From assembly GCA_014529385.2 (NCBI GenBank), contig CM043950.1, positions 156,085,545 through 156,149,544 of the forward strand: a stretch of 64,000 nt of DNA, read 5' to 3'. The notes under the pieces were generated by a model that had not been told where the DNA came from, ran no database searches, and worked only from the letters and a program-made list of their open reading frames with translations. This document shows positions 35,661 through 47,498 of this stretch, piece after piece (the first letter of the stretch is position 1; every line of letters starts with the position of its first letter). This stretch comes from Adiantum capillus-veneris (taxonomy: Eukaryota > Streptophyta > Polypodiopsida > Polypodiales > Pteridaceae). Position numbers and translations under genes: made by a program.

Positions 35661-38294
35661 GTCACAACATCTGACCTGGATAGCATCTATGGGGCTCGGA
35701 TAATGTTTTGAATCACTATTTTTGGCCACAATATATGACTTCCAACTTGTTGCTCAAACTATTTGTGAGTTGTGGCTTTAGGGGATGTTTGTCTTATGCT
35801 TTATATATTAAATTGCTGCCTTAGGGCTGTGGTTTCTCTAGCACCTCATCTGGAGGGAGTTGTTGACTATCACTATATCATCCAAGTTTATGAACTTGTG
35901 TGGATAAATTGAGTTGCTGCGTTATAAGAGATTACCCTGTGTTGTACAACTGACAGCTTTTTTATGTGGATCACATTGGTTGAAAATAGAGATATTTACC
36001 AACCTTCCTTGCATCTTTTTCTTGGGCTACCCTATGGGTACTACCCCCTAATCTATCGGTTACCTGTTTTTAGCTAAAACCTATTCTTTGGCCTCTTAAG
36101 AACTTGGGCGGCTTTTGAGTTCATTAATTCTACTTGGTTTTCATCAAGCTGTCGCGGCTCTCATACTACATCGAGGCCCCGGATCTCTTTGGGGATTGCC
36201 TCTGTTGTGGAATCTTACATTCACTGTGGCTCTGAACCACGCAGCTATCACATTAATGACTGCAGTATATGATCCTCCTTGGAGCTTCAAAACCATGTAT
36301 AAAGAGGTGAGGGATCTTTTGCTCCCTCACTCAGACTTAGTTGTTTTTTCTCTTTGAGAGAAAGTGAGAGGAAGGAATGGTGCTTGTTCTGATGGTTCAT
36401 CTCTTGAATACATGGTGTTGGACGCCCGGTGCTTCACAGGTTGGGACCGTTTTGAATCTGATGGATTTTTAAGCTGTAGTACATAACAATTCTTTCATTT
36501 GTAGTTGCTGGGTTGCATTGGCTGGTTTGTCTAACTGCTGGGTTTTGCTTCATTGGTGTGCACCCGCTGAGATACTCTGAGTTACACTATTGTTTGTACC
36601 TACTTGTGTTTCTGGCATATACAGAGCTGAGCTGATATAACTGATCTTTGCAAAAAGGATAATGATGGGGTTTTTTTGTGCTTTTGCTACCTTAGTTTGG
36701 TATCTTGATTGGGAGAAGAATGTTGCGACTTACGGAAGAAAAAAACTTCACCTGTTGCTTGGTCATGTGGCATAAAACTGGTTCCTCACTTACATCTTGT
36801 GATGATACTAAACGTAAATTAATTTTTGGTCTTTTACTGCCGGCTCTGACTTAATGGAACCTTCGGCATTAATCAATACACATCATTAGAGTTTTTTTTT
36901 TGCCTGTTATTGATTACATACACTCACTCTATTTTTTAATTGCTTGACATAAAAAAGGCATCAAATTGTTAGGTTACTGGAATATAGGATACTGGCTACG
37001 CTGCCATATTATGTTAAAGTTTTTTCACATCAACATAGGATGTTGTTTGGCTCTTGCTTGGAATTGACTGCATACTCAGTTAATCCTCTGCTACTGAGCT
37101 AGAATATGGCATCAAATACTTTTTTGGTTCTTTTAAATCAGATGGTGAGTATAAGGGCTGAATGCTGGTGTTGATACTGGTTATGCATGGATTTTCTGGT
37201 TACTGGAATGCTACCATATTCTGATAGTTTTAGTCACATTCAAATGGAGATTTGGCCTAGTCTAACTGGTTTTACACAAACTTTATATCTTCGGCTTAAT
37301 CTTGGGTGTGATTGGACATTAGCCGGATCTGGTTTTCCATAATACTGATATGGTCTGGGAAAACTAAGCTTTACAAATGGATAATGATTGGGTTCTTTTG
37401 GCTACCATAGTTTGGTATGGTATTGAGAGAATTATGTGTGACTTATAAAGCTTCTAAACTTTACCTGATGCTTGGTTATCTGGCATAGATCTGGTTCTTT
37501 ACTTACATTTTGTGATGAAGCTGAACATAAAATAAATTTGGGGTTTTTCTCTAAATTGATGGAACCTTCTGGAATGCCAGGCTCTGCTCTGATCCAGGTT
37601 AGATGAAACTATGATGGGAAGATTTTGGAGATTTAAAACTGCGACTGATGATTATTTTGTTTATGGTGTTGGATAAACCTGCCTATTACGATTTGGCGGG
37701 ACTAGTGAATTGCATTACATTCTTCTGGTTTTTACCAAGTCTCAGGATAGGGCTTGCTTGGTCAAAAGATACTCCTAGGTGCTTCTAGCTTTGAAGGGCT
37801 TGACATCGGATACATTTTTAACTAAGCTTTGCTTGCATGCTTTTTTGATTAATGGATAAAACGATATAATAAGAAGCTAATTGTACGTGTAGCTATAACA
37901 TGATGGAGACCTTAAATATGCAGGACAATAGCTAGTCTAAAACTTTTTAAGTTTGACATGGATAACAACTGATAGATTCCTTGAAGCCTGCCATACATAG
38001 CCAAGTCTAACATATATGTTGTCTTGACTATATGGATGCAGGTGAGAATTCTATCTTGGCTTAAAGAGGTTTAGCTTGCTGCAGTCCGACTTTGGAAACA
38101 TTTAATGATGCAATTGGAATAGCTTTTGATACCTTTGTACAAATTCCCTTGGAATGTTACTTCATTCTTACTATACTATACAGTTATGATTCAAAGACTG
38201 GATTGTTTGTGTACTTATCTTTGCCTTGACATCTTTAGCCAGTCGCCTTTTGAACATCTTGTTCATTGGTGTGTTATTTATTTAGTTTAACAGC
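35658..38294 (+). repeat. Diverged PLE long repeat A, bounded by (CA)n
   Basis: No ORF of substance. The 3' third is clearly related to repeats B and C: 'acatggataacaactgatag', 'gttgtcttgactatatggat', 'gcaggtgagaattctatctt', then 'cttttgaac' before the closing CA tract. Near the 5' part, TATAAAGA (36298-36305) is followed by 'ggtgaggg...ctccctcac', like TATAAAAA plus 'ggtgaggg...cccctcac' in B. The unit lies between CA tracts at 35593-35657 and 38295-38500. I infer an older copy of the same pseudo-LTR. Confidence 0.55.
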
Positions 38295-38895
<601 letters not shown>

Positions 38896-38912
38896 TACAC
38901 ACACACACACAC

Positions 38913-39084
<172 letters not shown>

Positions 39085-39129
39085 TATACTATTCATACAA
39101 AGAAAAACTTCCAAAAAGACCCCCCCTTC

Positions 39130-39130
<1 letters not shown>

Positions 39131-39172
<42 letters not shown>
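39131..39172. repeat. Poly-C tract, 42 nt
   Basis: An uninterrupted C run at the same position where copy C (45312-45327) has only about 16 C. The length differs strongly between otherwise near-identical repeats, as expected of slippage. Confidence 0.95.
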
Positions 39173-39175
<3 letters not shown>

Positions 39176-39471
39176 TTTTTTCTCTCTTTAGACTCCTGCT
39201 GCTTGGACCATACTAGGTCAAAAAAAACTTTTATTAAATACTACCGGGGGACCAAGCCCTTTACTAAGTAATGATGCTTTGTCGAGCGTGATCAATGGCT
39301 ACTGCCCTCAGGGAGTAGCGAAGGCGGCCCTCATCCTCCCCCTAGTCTGTCGATCTCCATTGAAAACTATGGGCGAGGTACTCGATGCTGTATGTCCTAC
39401 TCATGGCGAAGCGTGGCCTTCCTCTCTCGAGTCCGTGACATTGCACAAAGGAAAGGCTTGCCTCCTCCTGC

Positions 39472-39479
39472 TATAAAAA
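39472..39479 (+). promoter_or_regulatory. Putative TATA box of the PLE repeat
   Basis: TATAAAAA is conserved in copy C (45626-45633) and as TATAAAGA in repeat A (36298-36305). Each is followed within about 5 bp by GTGAGG and a short pyrimidine stretch ending CCCTCAC or similar. Conservation in the diverged copy supports a promoter. No transcript evidence is available. Confidence 0.45.
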
Positions 39480-40062
39480 TAGGTGAGGGTGCATCTCTGC
39501 CCCTCACTTAGCTACATTGGGTGTGTTGAGTCATTTTTGTGAAACACTTCCTGTCTACTTGCCACTACCAAGGAGAATGGAGCTCTCTGTGACTCAGGTG
39601 TTCAATCCTTCCTCTGCTGCGTTTACTGTTTTTTTATAGTTTGGTACACATACTAAAGGATTTTCCTACCTCTTGCTTGGTAAAAATATGCGTATTGTGT
39701 AGGCTTGTTTCTTGTTTTGAGCTTCTTGCAAAAACTGAGCATATTAAGCACTTGCTGCTGATAGTCTTGAAAGGCTGGATATAGTGAAAGAAGTATTGGA
39801 GCATCCCTGCCATATGCATAAGAAATGACTCCTGACCTAGGACTTGATTGGGCCGGCTTTTTGGCTTACTATAGGCTATGTCAACTACTGCAGGTGCATG
39901 AACTTTCAAAATGTTCAAAACTTGACTGTTTTTTTGTTTGCTAAAAGCCTAGACACTAGAGGGGCCGTGGGCCTCTTGTGCATAAGAAATAATCATGGTA
40001 TGCATTATGGGGTTGCCTCAGGGCACAACACTTCTGCGTGTGCATGAATGACAGTAAACGGA

Positions 40063-41025
40063 GGTAAGTATGTGATGATGAAGCATGAAGGTTGGATTGA
40101 TGGCCGTTCGGGCTTCTGTTGGATAAAAAAGCAAAAGGCGGGCCATTACTGTATACCGATTGTGTAAATGGGTGCTACAAGGGATTATGGCCAATGGGCC
40201 ACTTGGTGAAAACAAACAGCAAGTTGTTGTCGCTATAATTACTGGTTGTTTCCATCTGACAGTTCTCGAAATCAGTAGGGCTCTCTCTTTCTGTCTTCCG
40301 TGATTAACTGGTTGCTTAGTATATTTTGGAACTCATATACCGAACATTGCATATGGGAATAACCTGACTTTCTTTTCCGAAGGTAAGTATGTAGCAGCAC
40401 ATTCTTCTGAACTTTTGAAATAAGCCATGGTGGGCATGGTGAAAGATATGCTATGGTAAGTATATAGCCTTTACTTTCGGCTGGAGAAAAAAACTATGGT
40501 TGGTAATCTATGAGTCCACTTAGCATAAATGGAATTTTTGATAATCTGTTGATTGGTCGTACTATCATCTAATTGTTGTAAAAAGGGAGTTTTTTTCATT
40601 AAACTCTTCTGATACTATTGGGCATCTTACATAGTTTAAATCGTTCTTGACCTCTCTTTTTGTAAAGGAATACCGATGACACCTTGAGATTGTTACTCCA
40701 GAAGGTAAGTATAAGGTTACTACTGCAAAACATAGTTACCAAGCTATGGTTTTTAAAAAATAGATCTCACGATGGTTAAATTGAGGTATGGACTCTTGAT
40801 GGGCTTCATAGCTCAGTTCAAACGGTAAAAATGGTAACACTCATTTCTTGATGTAAAAAAGCAAAGAGTGCTATCATACAAGTTCTAATAAATAACATAG
40901 CTTGTCTAAAGTAAATAAAATCGATAAGATGGACATGGATAACAATTGATAGGGTCCATTAATACCTATAAAACACATCCAAGGCTAACTGAATTGTTGT
41001 CTTGTTTGGATGGATGCAGGTAAGG
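40063..41025 (+). promoter_or_regulatory. Cluster of splice-donor-like GGTAAGTAT sites
   Basis: GGTAAGTATG occurs at 40063 and 40382, GGTAAGTATA at 40455 and 40704, and CAGGTAAGG at 41018-41025. Copy C keeps them at about 49966, 50284, 50617 and 50929; the one near 50367 has decayed to GGTAATTATA. Repeat A keeps two as GGTGAGTATA (about 37144) and CAGGTGAGA (38038). They are near-perfect complements of the U1 snRNA 5' end. They may be real donors of a spliced leader, since PLEs are known to retain introns. Confidence 0.45.
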
Positions 41026-41584
41026 ACTCTATCTTATCTTGGATGGCTTTCTTTTCTTTGGCAAGCAACCTTTCTGTAATGAAATACTCACTGACGAACC
41101 AGGAAGTTCTCCTATTTCTAATTTTACTGAAAGAGGACCTCTTTCCTACAATCATTGTACCTAAATTATTCTAATACCGAGTTATTTTTGTACATATCAG
41201 TTCATATATTCCTTGGCCAGCTGTCTTTTGAATGTAAAAATTGAATTATGTCTTATTAGTTAAGATTTAAAACATCTACACACACATCCTATACATAAGG
41301 TTTCCTCTTTTTTTTTGGGAAAACCGGGATGCTGGCCTAGGATATTTTCTTAGGAATGGAGCTCTAAATTGGACCCACAGTCGTTAAATCCTTCATTGGT
41401 AGACTGGTGTTAGGTGGCCCCCTTTAGACTCTTTTTCCTGGTTCTCTGCTCACGGCTACCATAGTCTCTGACTTTTGCCGGTTGAAGGTTTGCAAGACCA
41501 AGTATACTTTACTATTTAGACACTTTTTGCTAATCTTTATGTCACTTTTTTCAGGACTGCTCACGCTATAGATTGACAGCTCGC

Positions 41585-43040
41585 ATGAGCACTAATCACA
41601 ACCCTAAGAATCATGCAAAGATTCTTGATCAGATTAAGCTTTACATTAAAAAACAAATACCAAAGGATGCCTTGGCTTCTAGAACTAGACCTTTCCTTGC
41701 TAGAAAAGCCAAACTATGTACTACATACTATGGCAAGAAAAAGTAAACCTGACCTCACTGTTTTTCCAGACTCTGGCCTTATCTCAAGGATTGGAACTCA
41801 CCTCGGAGCCCCTCTATGTGGCTTCATCTCTTGTCCTCATATGTATAAGCAGTTTGGATGCTTCATAGCTTATTTATGATTCAGCTCTTACCTCGGATAA
41901 AAAACTGTCTATCTTGCATATGTTGTCATTTAATGACTGGGTAAAAATTTTGTCTACACTGGACAAGAACCCCCTAGAAGGAATTAACTTATTGACCCAA
42001 TATATTGCTCAACTTTTAGTCCTTGCTACACAATATCAGCAAGAGCTTGCTCAATTTTCCTCCTCTAGAGCTGAGCTGTCAAACTTCCTTAGAAAACTCT
42101 GTGGGCTTAACCCGTCATTTGTTTGCACCCCAAATAACCCCTCCATCCCTCCAATTGGAGGAATATTCTGTAGAGATAGTGCTGCACTAGAGGCAGTAAA
42201 AGAATTCCAACACAATCTTTGTTCTCTCAATGATGTCAACCTCCTGGAGATGATACCAAAAAACTCCAAAGTGTTTCCTGTCTTACCAATAAGACAAATA
42301 GAAATTGAATCTCTTGGAGTTGATCATCAACTATGGGTGCTACCGAACAAGGCTTTCCTTGCCCCCATTCTTAGTGAAACCTGGGTATACTTGGTCAATC
42401 TCCCAACCTCAATAGTAGAAGACTGTAAGCTCAAGATTCTCAAAGGCGGACAGTTCCTGGACAAGGGAGAACTAATTAAAGCACTCTTTAACCTCCACCT
42501 CATCGACCATTCCAAATGCCCCTCAAATGCTGGATTGTACATTTGTACTAAAGGAAGTATGGAATTTACAAAAGCAACCCGGATTTCTACACGGAGTCTA
42601 TCTGGAATATCTTCCACCCCTATATAAAATGTGCTTGCAGATTTTTGGACCCAAAAGCTACCTGTGAATCAAGCATCATGTGGTTTGACCATGCAATATG
42701 GTTTATCCTCAACCACCTGGATTTGTTATTTCTAGAGAAACCTGTCGACTTTCGTCTGTCCCTCATCTGTTCTTGGCTTGGTGGACATGCTAAGCAGATT
42801 GTGACTGCACAAATTGCCTTTAATATTTTCCACAGTCTTATGCATGATATTCTGAAAGAGCGTAAAGCAGATGAACCCGGTCTATACCTCACCACCTATG
42901 CTAACTTTAAAGAAGTCAAATTCATCAATAATCTGCTTAAACCTTGTATTGAAGATGATGAGTCTCCTGCTCTAAAAAGAGCCAACTCTGTGGCCACACC
43001 CAACTCCTTCACCTCGTTTTTTTCACCTAGCCTCATCTAA
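41585..43040 (+). pseudogene. N-terminal part of the PLE ORF, no recognised domain
   Basis: The first Met at 41585 starts MSTNHNPKNHAKILDQIK, a basic N-terminus (frame to 41746). It then shifts to a frame with LCGFISCPHMYKQFGCF (to 41879). It continues about 41880-42627 (237 residues from the Met at 41914: SFNDWVKILSTLDKN, PPIGGIFCRDSAALEAV) and, after another shift near 42565, IFHPYIKCACRFLDPK to 43040. These pieces run head to tail into the RT frame. Naiad/Chlamys-type PLEs place an endonuclease N-terminally. I looked for GIY...YIG and do not see it. Function unassigned. Confidence 0.5.
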
Positions 43041-43125
43041 TCGAGGAAAATCCCGTAGTGTTACAAGAGGGAGAGGCAGATTCCCCGCGATCAGAAACTT
43101 CCCTGAAATGTAACCCTTAAATATA

Positions 43126-45075
43126 TTGCAGGTTTCTACCAACCCTTGTGGAAGAAGGATTCTCAGCAAAGATGATTCGAAGCATGGTGCTATCTACATA
43201 CATTGTTTGTTTCACAATATCCTTCTCGATTGGATCTCACCAAAAAACCTTTTTTGTGAGTGCTTTGACATTTTTTTTGGTGATCATAAATTGCGTGACA
43301 ACATTCTCATAGGATGGAAATACCATCATCCTATAAAAGGATTGGTTTTAAATAATGAATTTCTTAGACAAGAAACAATCTCTTACTGTACTTGCTTTCA
43401 ATTCACCTCATTTTGCAAGAATTTTGAAGGATTTGGTAAACATGTCTGTACCCAGGATCTTAGAATTATCGATAATACCACAATACGAAGAATACTAGCC
43501 AAAGGGCTCAATCACATACCCAACTATCCAAAAAACCCTTACCTTGCTCTATCAGCTTTACTTAGTTGCCTCACTGACCTTGTCAGTGCTCTCCGACTGG
43601 AAATGACAGTCCTACCGGACTTAAAGGAATTAGTGAAGGAAGGCTTCCTTCATAAAATTTCTCAACTTCCTAGAAAATGGCTTTCATCTGATAACTCTTG
43701 GCTTACTCCTTAACTAGCTCTTGATTTCAACTAATCTCAGATAGATGGCTTGTGGTCGGGCTTGAAAAAAGTGCCAACTGTCCTACTATTATGTTCAAAT
43801 ACCTTGCTTGGATAGCTGTTCGGGATCGAGTTTCAGGAAAAGAATTCTGTCATACTAACAAAACACCGCAAGAGATTTCTGACAAGATCTCTAAACATCT
43901 AGAACAACTTGGCTATTCTCTTAATAACACCAGGCTACCTGTACTGTTTCCTACATATAAGTTTCACAAACATAAATTCAGATGGATATCTGATGCCTCT
44001 AACTGCATCTTCACAGATATCACCAAGGATATTACTTTATGCCTCGATATTATTCTCATAGAATTTGAACTCATTTGTGCAGAGAAACAAAAAATCTGCA
44101 AAAACTTCTTAAAGATCCAATACAATCCCTTCTGTGTAACAAAAAACGCTACAGAAGTCACACTTAACCTTCCTCAACATATCTACCACATCTTTTCAGC
44201 TGACATAACACAATGCTATGAAAACATTCCATTAAGTGGAGAACTCGGCCTTAAGACTATTTTAGCTAAGGTTATTAAATTAGCCTTCTCCAATGCTAAA
44301 AAAAGAAAGTATCATTCTATCTCTCTATCCAAAAAACCCAGATGGATTCAAACATCTCACTCCATACACCCTCTACACTTCAATGAAGAAACGATCTGCG
44401 CCTATATCTTCTGGCTTCTGCTGAATAACTGCACTGTGATTGCAGGCGGCTGCTGCTTTAACCAATGACTTTGCATTCCTATGGGCTTCTCCTGTTCACG
44501 TCTTATGTGTAACATTTACCTTGCCTTTTTTGAATACAAATGGTGCTTAAAAAACTTAGAAACTAATCATAAAATACTTCCATTGTTCAATCATACTTTT
44601 AGATATATGGATGACCTGCTGAGTGTTAACAACAGAATGTTCTCTAACAAGATTGATCAAATCCACCCCCACTGCTTAAAAATAGAGCCTCCCTCCCTCC
44701 CAGAAAATCCAAATGCTGTTGAGAAATTCTGCAAATCAACCCAGTTTCTCAACCTTTCAATTTCCCTTCATTCCCCATCCACATGCGGTTTTGACCTTAG
44801 ATTTATTTGGAGAAAGGATCTTCTCAAGCTACCTCATATAGAATTCATAAGAAGAAATAGCAACAGGCCATACAAAGCCTCTATTTGCTCCTGTATTTAG
44901 CATTCTCTACTTAATTTGTTACTCGTCATCTACCTCTTCTCTGGCCTGGGAAGAAATATCTGTGCTAATTAGGAAATACTGCCGGGACGGGTTTAACCCT
45001 AATCAGATCAAGAATACCATCATTCAGGCCCTCAATCGACATAGTTGGCCGGGGATATTATTTCAAAAAGAAAAT
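43126..45075 (+). pseudogene. Penelope-like reverse transcriptase
   Basis: An upstream CxC (codons 43387-43395) is followed by HVCTQDLRIIDNTTIRRILAKG and LNHIP (43494-43520), typical of the region before PLE RT. After a frameshift near 43740, DRWLVVGLEKSAN stands where PLEs have '.VPVDKA..N', and LFPTYKFHKHKFRWI (about 43942-43986) matches the 'LPK.HK....R.I' motif. Motif A is FSADITQCYENIPL (Asp codon 44202-44204). A TGA lies at 44466. Motif B is IPMGFSCSRLMCNIYL (from 44475). Motif C is RYMDDLLSVNN (YMDD 44604-44615). The C-terminal tail, after one more shift near 44895, is LAWEEISVLIRKYCRDGFNPNQI. The catalytic aspartates are intact, but at least two shifts and one stop break the frame. 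Confidence 0.78.
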
Positions 45076-45157
45076 CTTATCTCTCTCATTAGGTAGTAGG
45101 CCCATACACAATGGGCCTACTACCGACCCATTGTGTGTGGTGCCTGGGTGAGGGCGG

Positions 45158-45265
<108 letters not shown>

Positions 45266-45858
45266 TTGTATACTGTGCATATGAAGAAAAACTTCCAAAA
45301 AAACCCCCCTTCCCCCCCCCCCCCCCCTTCCTTTTTTCTCTTTAGACTCCTGCTGCTTGGACCATACTAGGTCAATTTTTTTTTTTATTAAATACTACCG
45401 GGGGGCCAAGACCTTTACTAAGTAATGATGCTATGTCGAGCGTGATCAATGGCTACTACCCTCAGGGAGTAGCGCAGGCGGCCCTCATCCTCCCCCCAGT
45501 CTGTCGATCTCCATTGAAAACTATGGGCGAGGTCCTCGATGCTGTATCTCCTACTCATGGCAAAGTGTGGCCTTCCTCTCCCAAGTCCGTGACACTTCAC
45601 AAAGGAAAGGCTTGCCTCCTCCTGCTATAAAAACAGGTGAGGACGCATCTCTGCCCCTCACTTAGCTACATTGGGTGTGTTGAGTCATTTTTGTGAAACA
45701 CTTCCTGTCTACTTGCCACTACCAAGGAGAATGGAGCTCTCCTCGGAGGTGACTCAGGTGTTCAATCCTTCCTCTGCTACGTTTACTGTTTTTTTACAGT
45801 TTGGTACACATACTAAAGGATTTTCCTACCTCTTGATTGGTAAAAATATGCATACTGT
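45266..45858 (+). repeat. PLE pseudo-LTR, downstream copy C (5' part)
   Basis: Homologous to 39082-39680 of copy B. It is interrupted after ACTGT (45854-45858) by the 3737-bp LTR element. The remaining part is 49601-51196. Confidence 0.88.
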
Positions 45859-46046
45859 TGTTGGGGTATAGGCGCCTGTGCCTTGCCTGGCTGCCCAGAG
45901 TCTGGGCGCCCTCTGACTTGTATACCTTATACATAGCATAAGTGTATAGGGGGCTGCTCACTCTTTGAGTCTCCCCACCCACATCGTGTGTGTCTCTCCT
46001 TTTCTCTCTCTCACTCTCCGTCTGTGGTGCTCCCTGATCCCCTTCA
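45859..46046 (+). repeat. NA-1 5' LTR
   Basis: 188 bp, TGTTGGGGTATA to CCCCTTCA. About nine differences from the 3' LTR. Confidence 0.95.
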
Positions 46047-46060
46047 ATTGGTATCAGAGC

Positions 46061-47498
46061 GTAGGTGCGGAGGGAGCATGTGTGTGCACAGTCACGACGA
46101 CAGCGGAGAGCCAGTTTCATTCCCGAAATCGCGTCCGCGCGCGAGCGCACTTTAAAGAGTTCAAACAGGGTTTCGACTTCGGCATCGGCAAATTCAGCTT
46201 TTCAAGAGCGTTTCCATCAGGTGTCCTGGCATTTTACCCCCCTTTCGAAGCCACTCGAGCCATCAAAAACTTCATTCGAGCTACGGTTGAGGAGCTGCAT
46301 TTTCAGCCCTCTTTTGGCAGTTTATGCTGCGTTTTTGGGTCGAAACGGAGGTTTTTTGGCATAGCTTTCACACCCGGACTCGGATACATGTGATCCAGGA
46401 GTCTACCTTGGGGTTTTGGCATGCTCCGGACGCACTCGTCATATCAAAATTTTAAAATTCTGAACGCTGAATTTTCTGCAGCAACAATTGTTTATTGTGT
46501 GTCGAGGATTCCACACATGGTTTGCTCTGAGATGTGAGAGTGATATTTGCTACAAGTTTCCTCACAGGTGGGAGGATACGATGTATGCCTTATGTGGTTT
46601 GATGCTCAGGGAGTCTAATGTGATTGCATTTTGAGCTCGGCAATGTATGCCTCGAGCATGTTTTTTGGCAGTCACAGGTAGAGCAGATATTTGTGTACTA
46701 GATTTGCAGGTGTTTGCAATGATGTATGCAAAGTGTGGAGATTGGTGCATGCATTTGGAGTGCGGTTTGATGCGCTTTGGTTGCTCATGGTTTTGAGCGT
46801 GCAGTCAGTTTGGTTACTGGTTTTGTGACCGTTTTACTGACGAAACTCTGGCGAAATTTTCCCAGGAGTTTTATGCGCATCATTTATGCGATCTAGGTAG
46901 AGATTGCGGGTTGCACTCAGCATTTGCGTGCGGTGTTCTCTGCAGGTGCGAGATTTATGCATGTGTATGCATCGATACCGCACATTGTGGGCTTGGTGAT
47001 TAGCTCACGGGTTTGACAGGTGTATAGTTATCTTGGCACACTCACAGGAGTGAGTATTGTGATGTATGCTTGTGTGGCTACGAGCTAGGTAGCCGGATTC
47101 GAGCACTAATGGCTTGAGGTTTTTCAGCAGGTTTCAGCTACAGGTTTACAAGTTTACAGGCAAGTTTGAGGGCTTATTTGGGTGCTGAATTTTCAGCCAT
47201 TGTTTCCTCTTTGCAGGTGTCCATGTATGGCTCAGTTGTAGGCTGATCTGGGACACGTTTATGACTTGTTTATGCAGCTGTTTAAGAGCTGAATTTTGGG
47301 GCTGATTTACAGCCATATTTGCAGACTTTTGTTGATGCGATTCGAGCAAGTTTAGGGCTGACTTGTATTGACATTGCGGGAGCTCTATTTTGGAGTGTGT
47401 CTCACAGGTTTTACATTGTGTTTCTGGCCATATTTGTAGACAATTTCCAGGTGTTGTTGGTGAGGTGGTTTTGCTTTCTAGTTTGCTACATTGTGCTC
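46061..47498 (+). other. NA-1 leader with recurring CAGGT / ATGTATGC motifs
   Basis: No convincing ORF. ATGTATGC occurs at 46581, 46643, 46722 and 47062, with TGTATGC at 46964. Several follow a CACAGG or GCAGGT by 10-40 bp. The leader of NA-2 (54488-55798) shows the same style with looser copies. The leader is long for an element with such short LTRs. Confidence 0.5.

Noticed and set aside
40255-40285. Hammerhead ribozyme core (CTGACAG...CGAAAT), sought because PLE pseudo-LTRs often carry one
   Set aside because: The CUGANGA core is not satisfied, and copy C has CTAACAG here. A covariance-model search of both repeats would settle it.
42530-42548. GLYICT as a possible GIY-YIG nuclease motif in the PLE ORF
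   Set aside because: There is no second YIG-type motif or catalytic Arg/Glu at suitable spacing, so the resemblance is too short.
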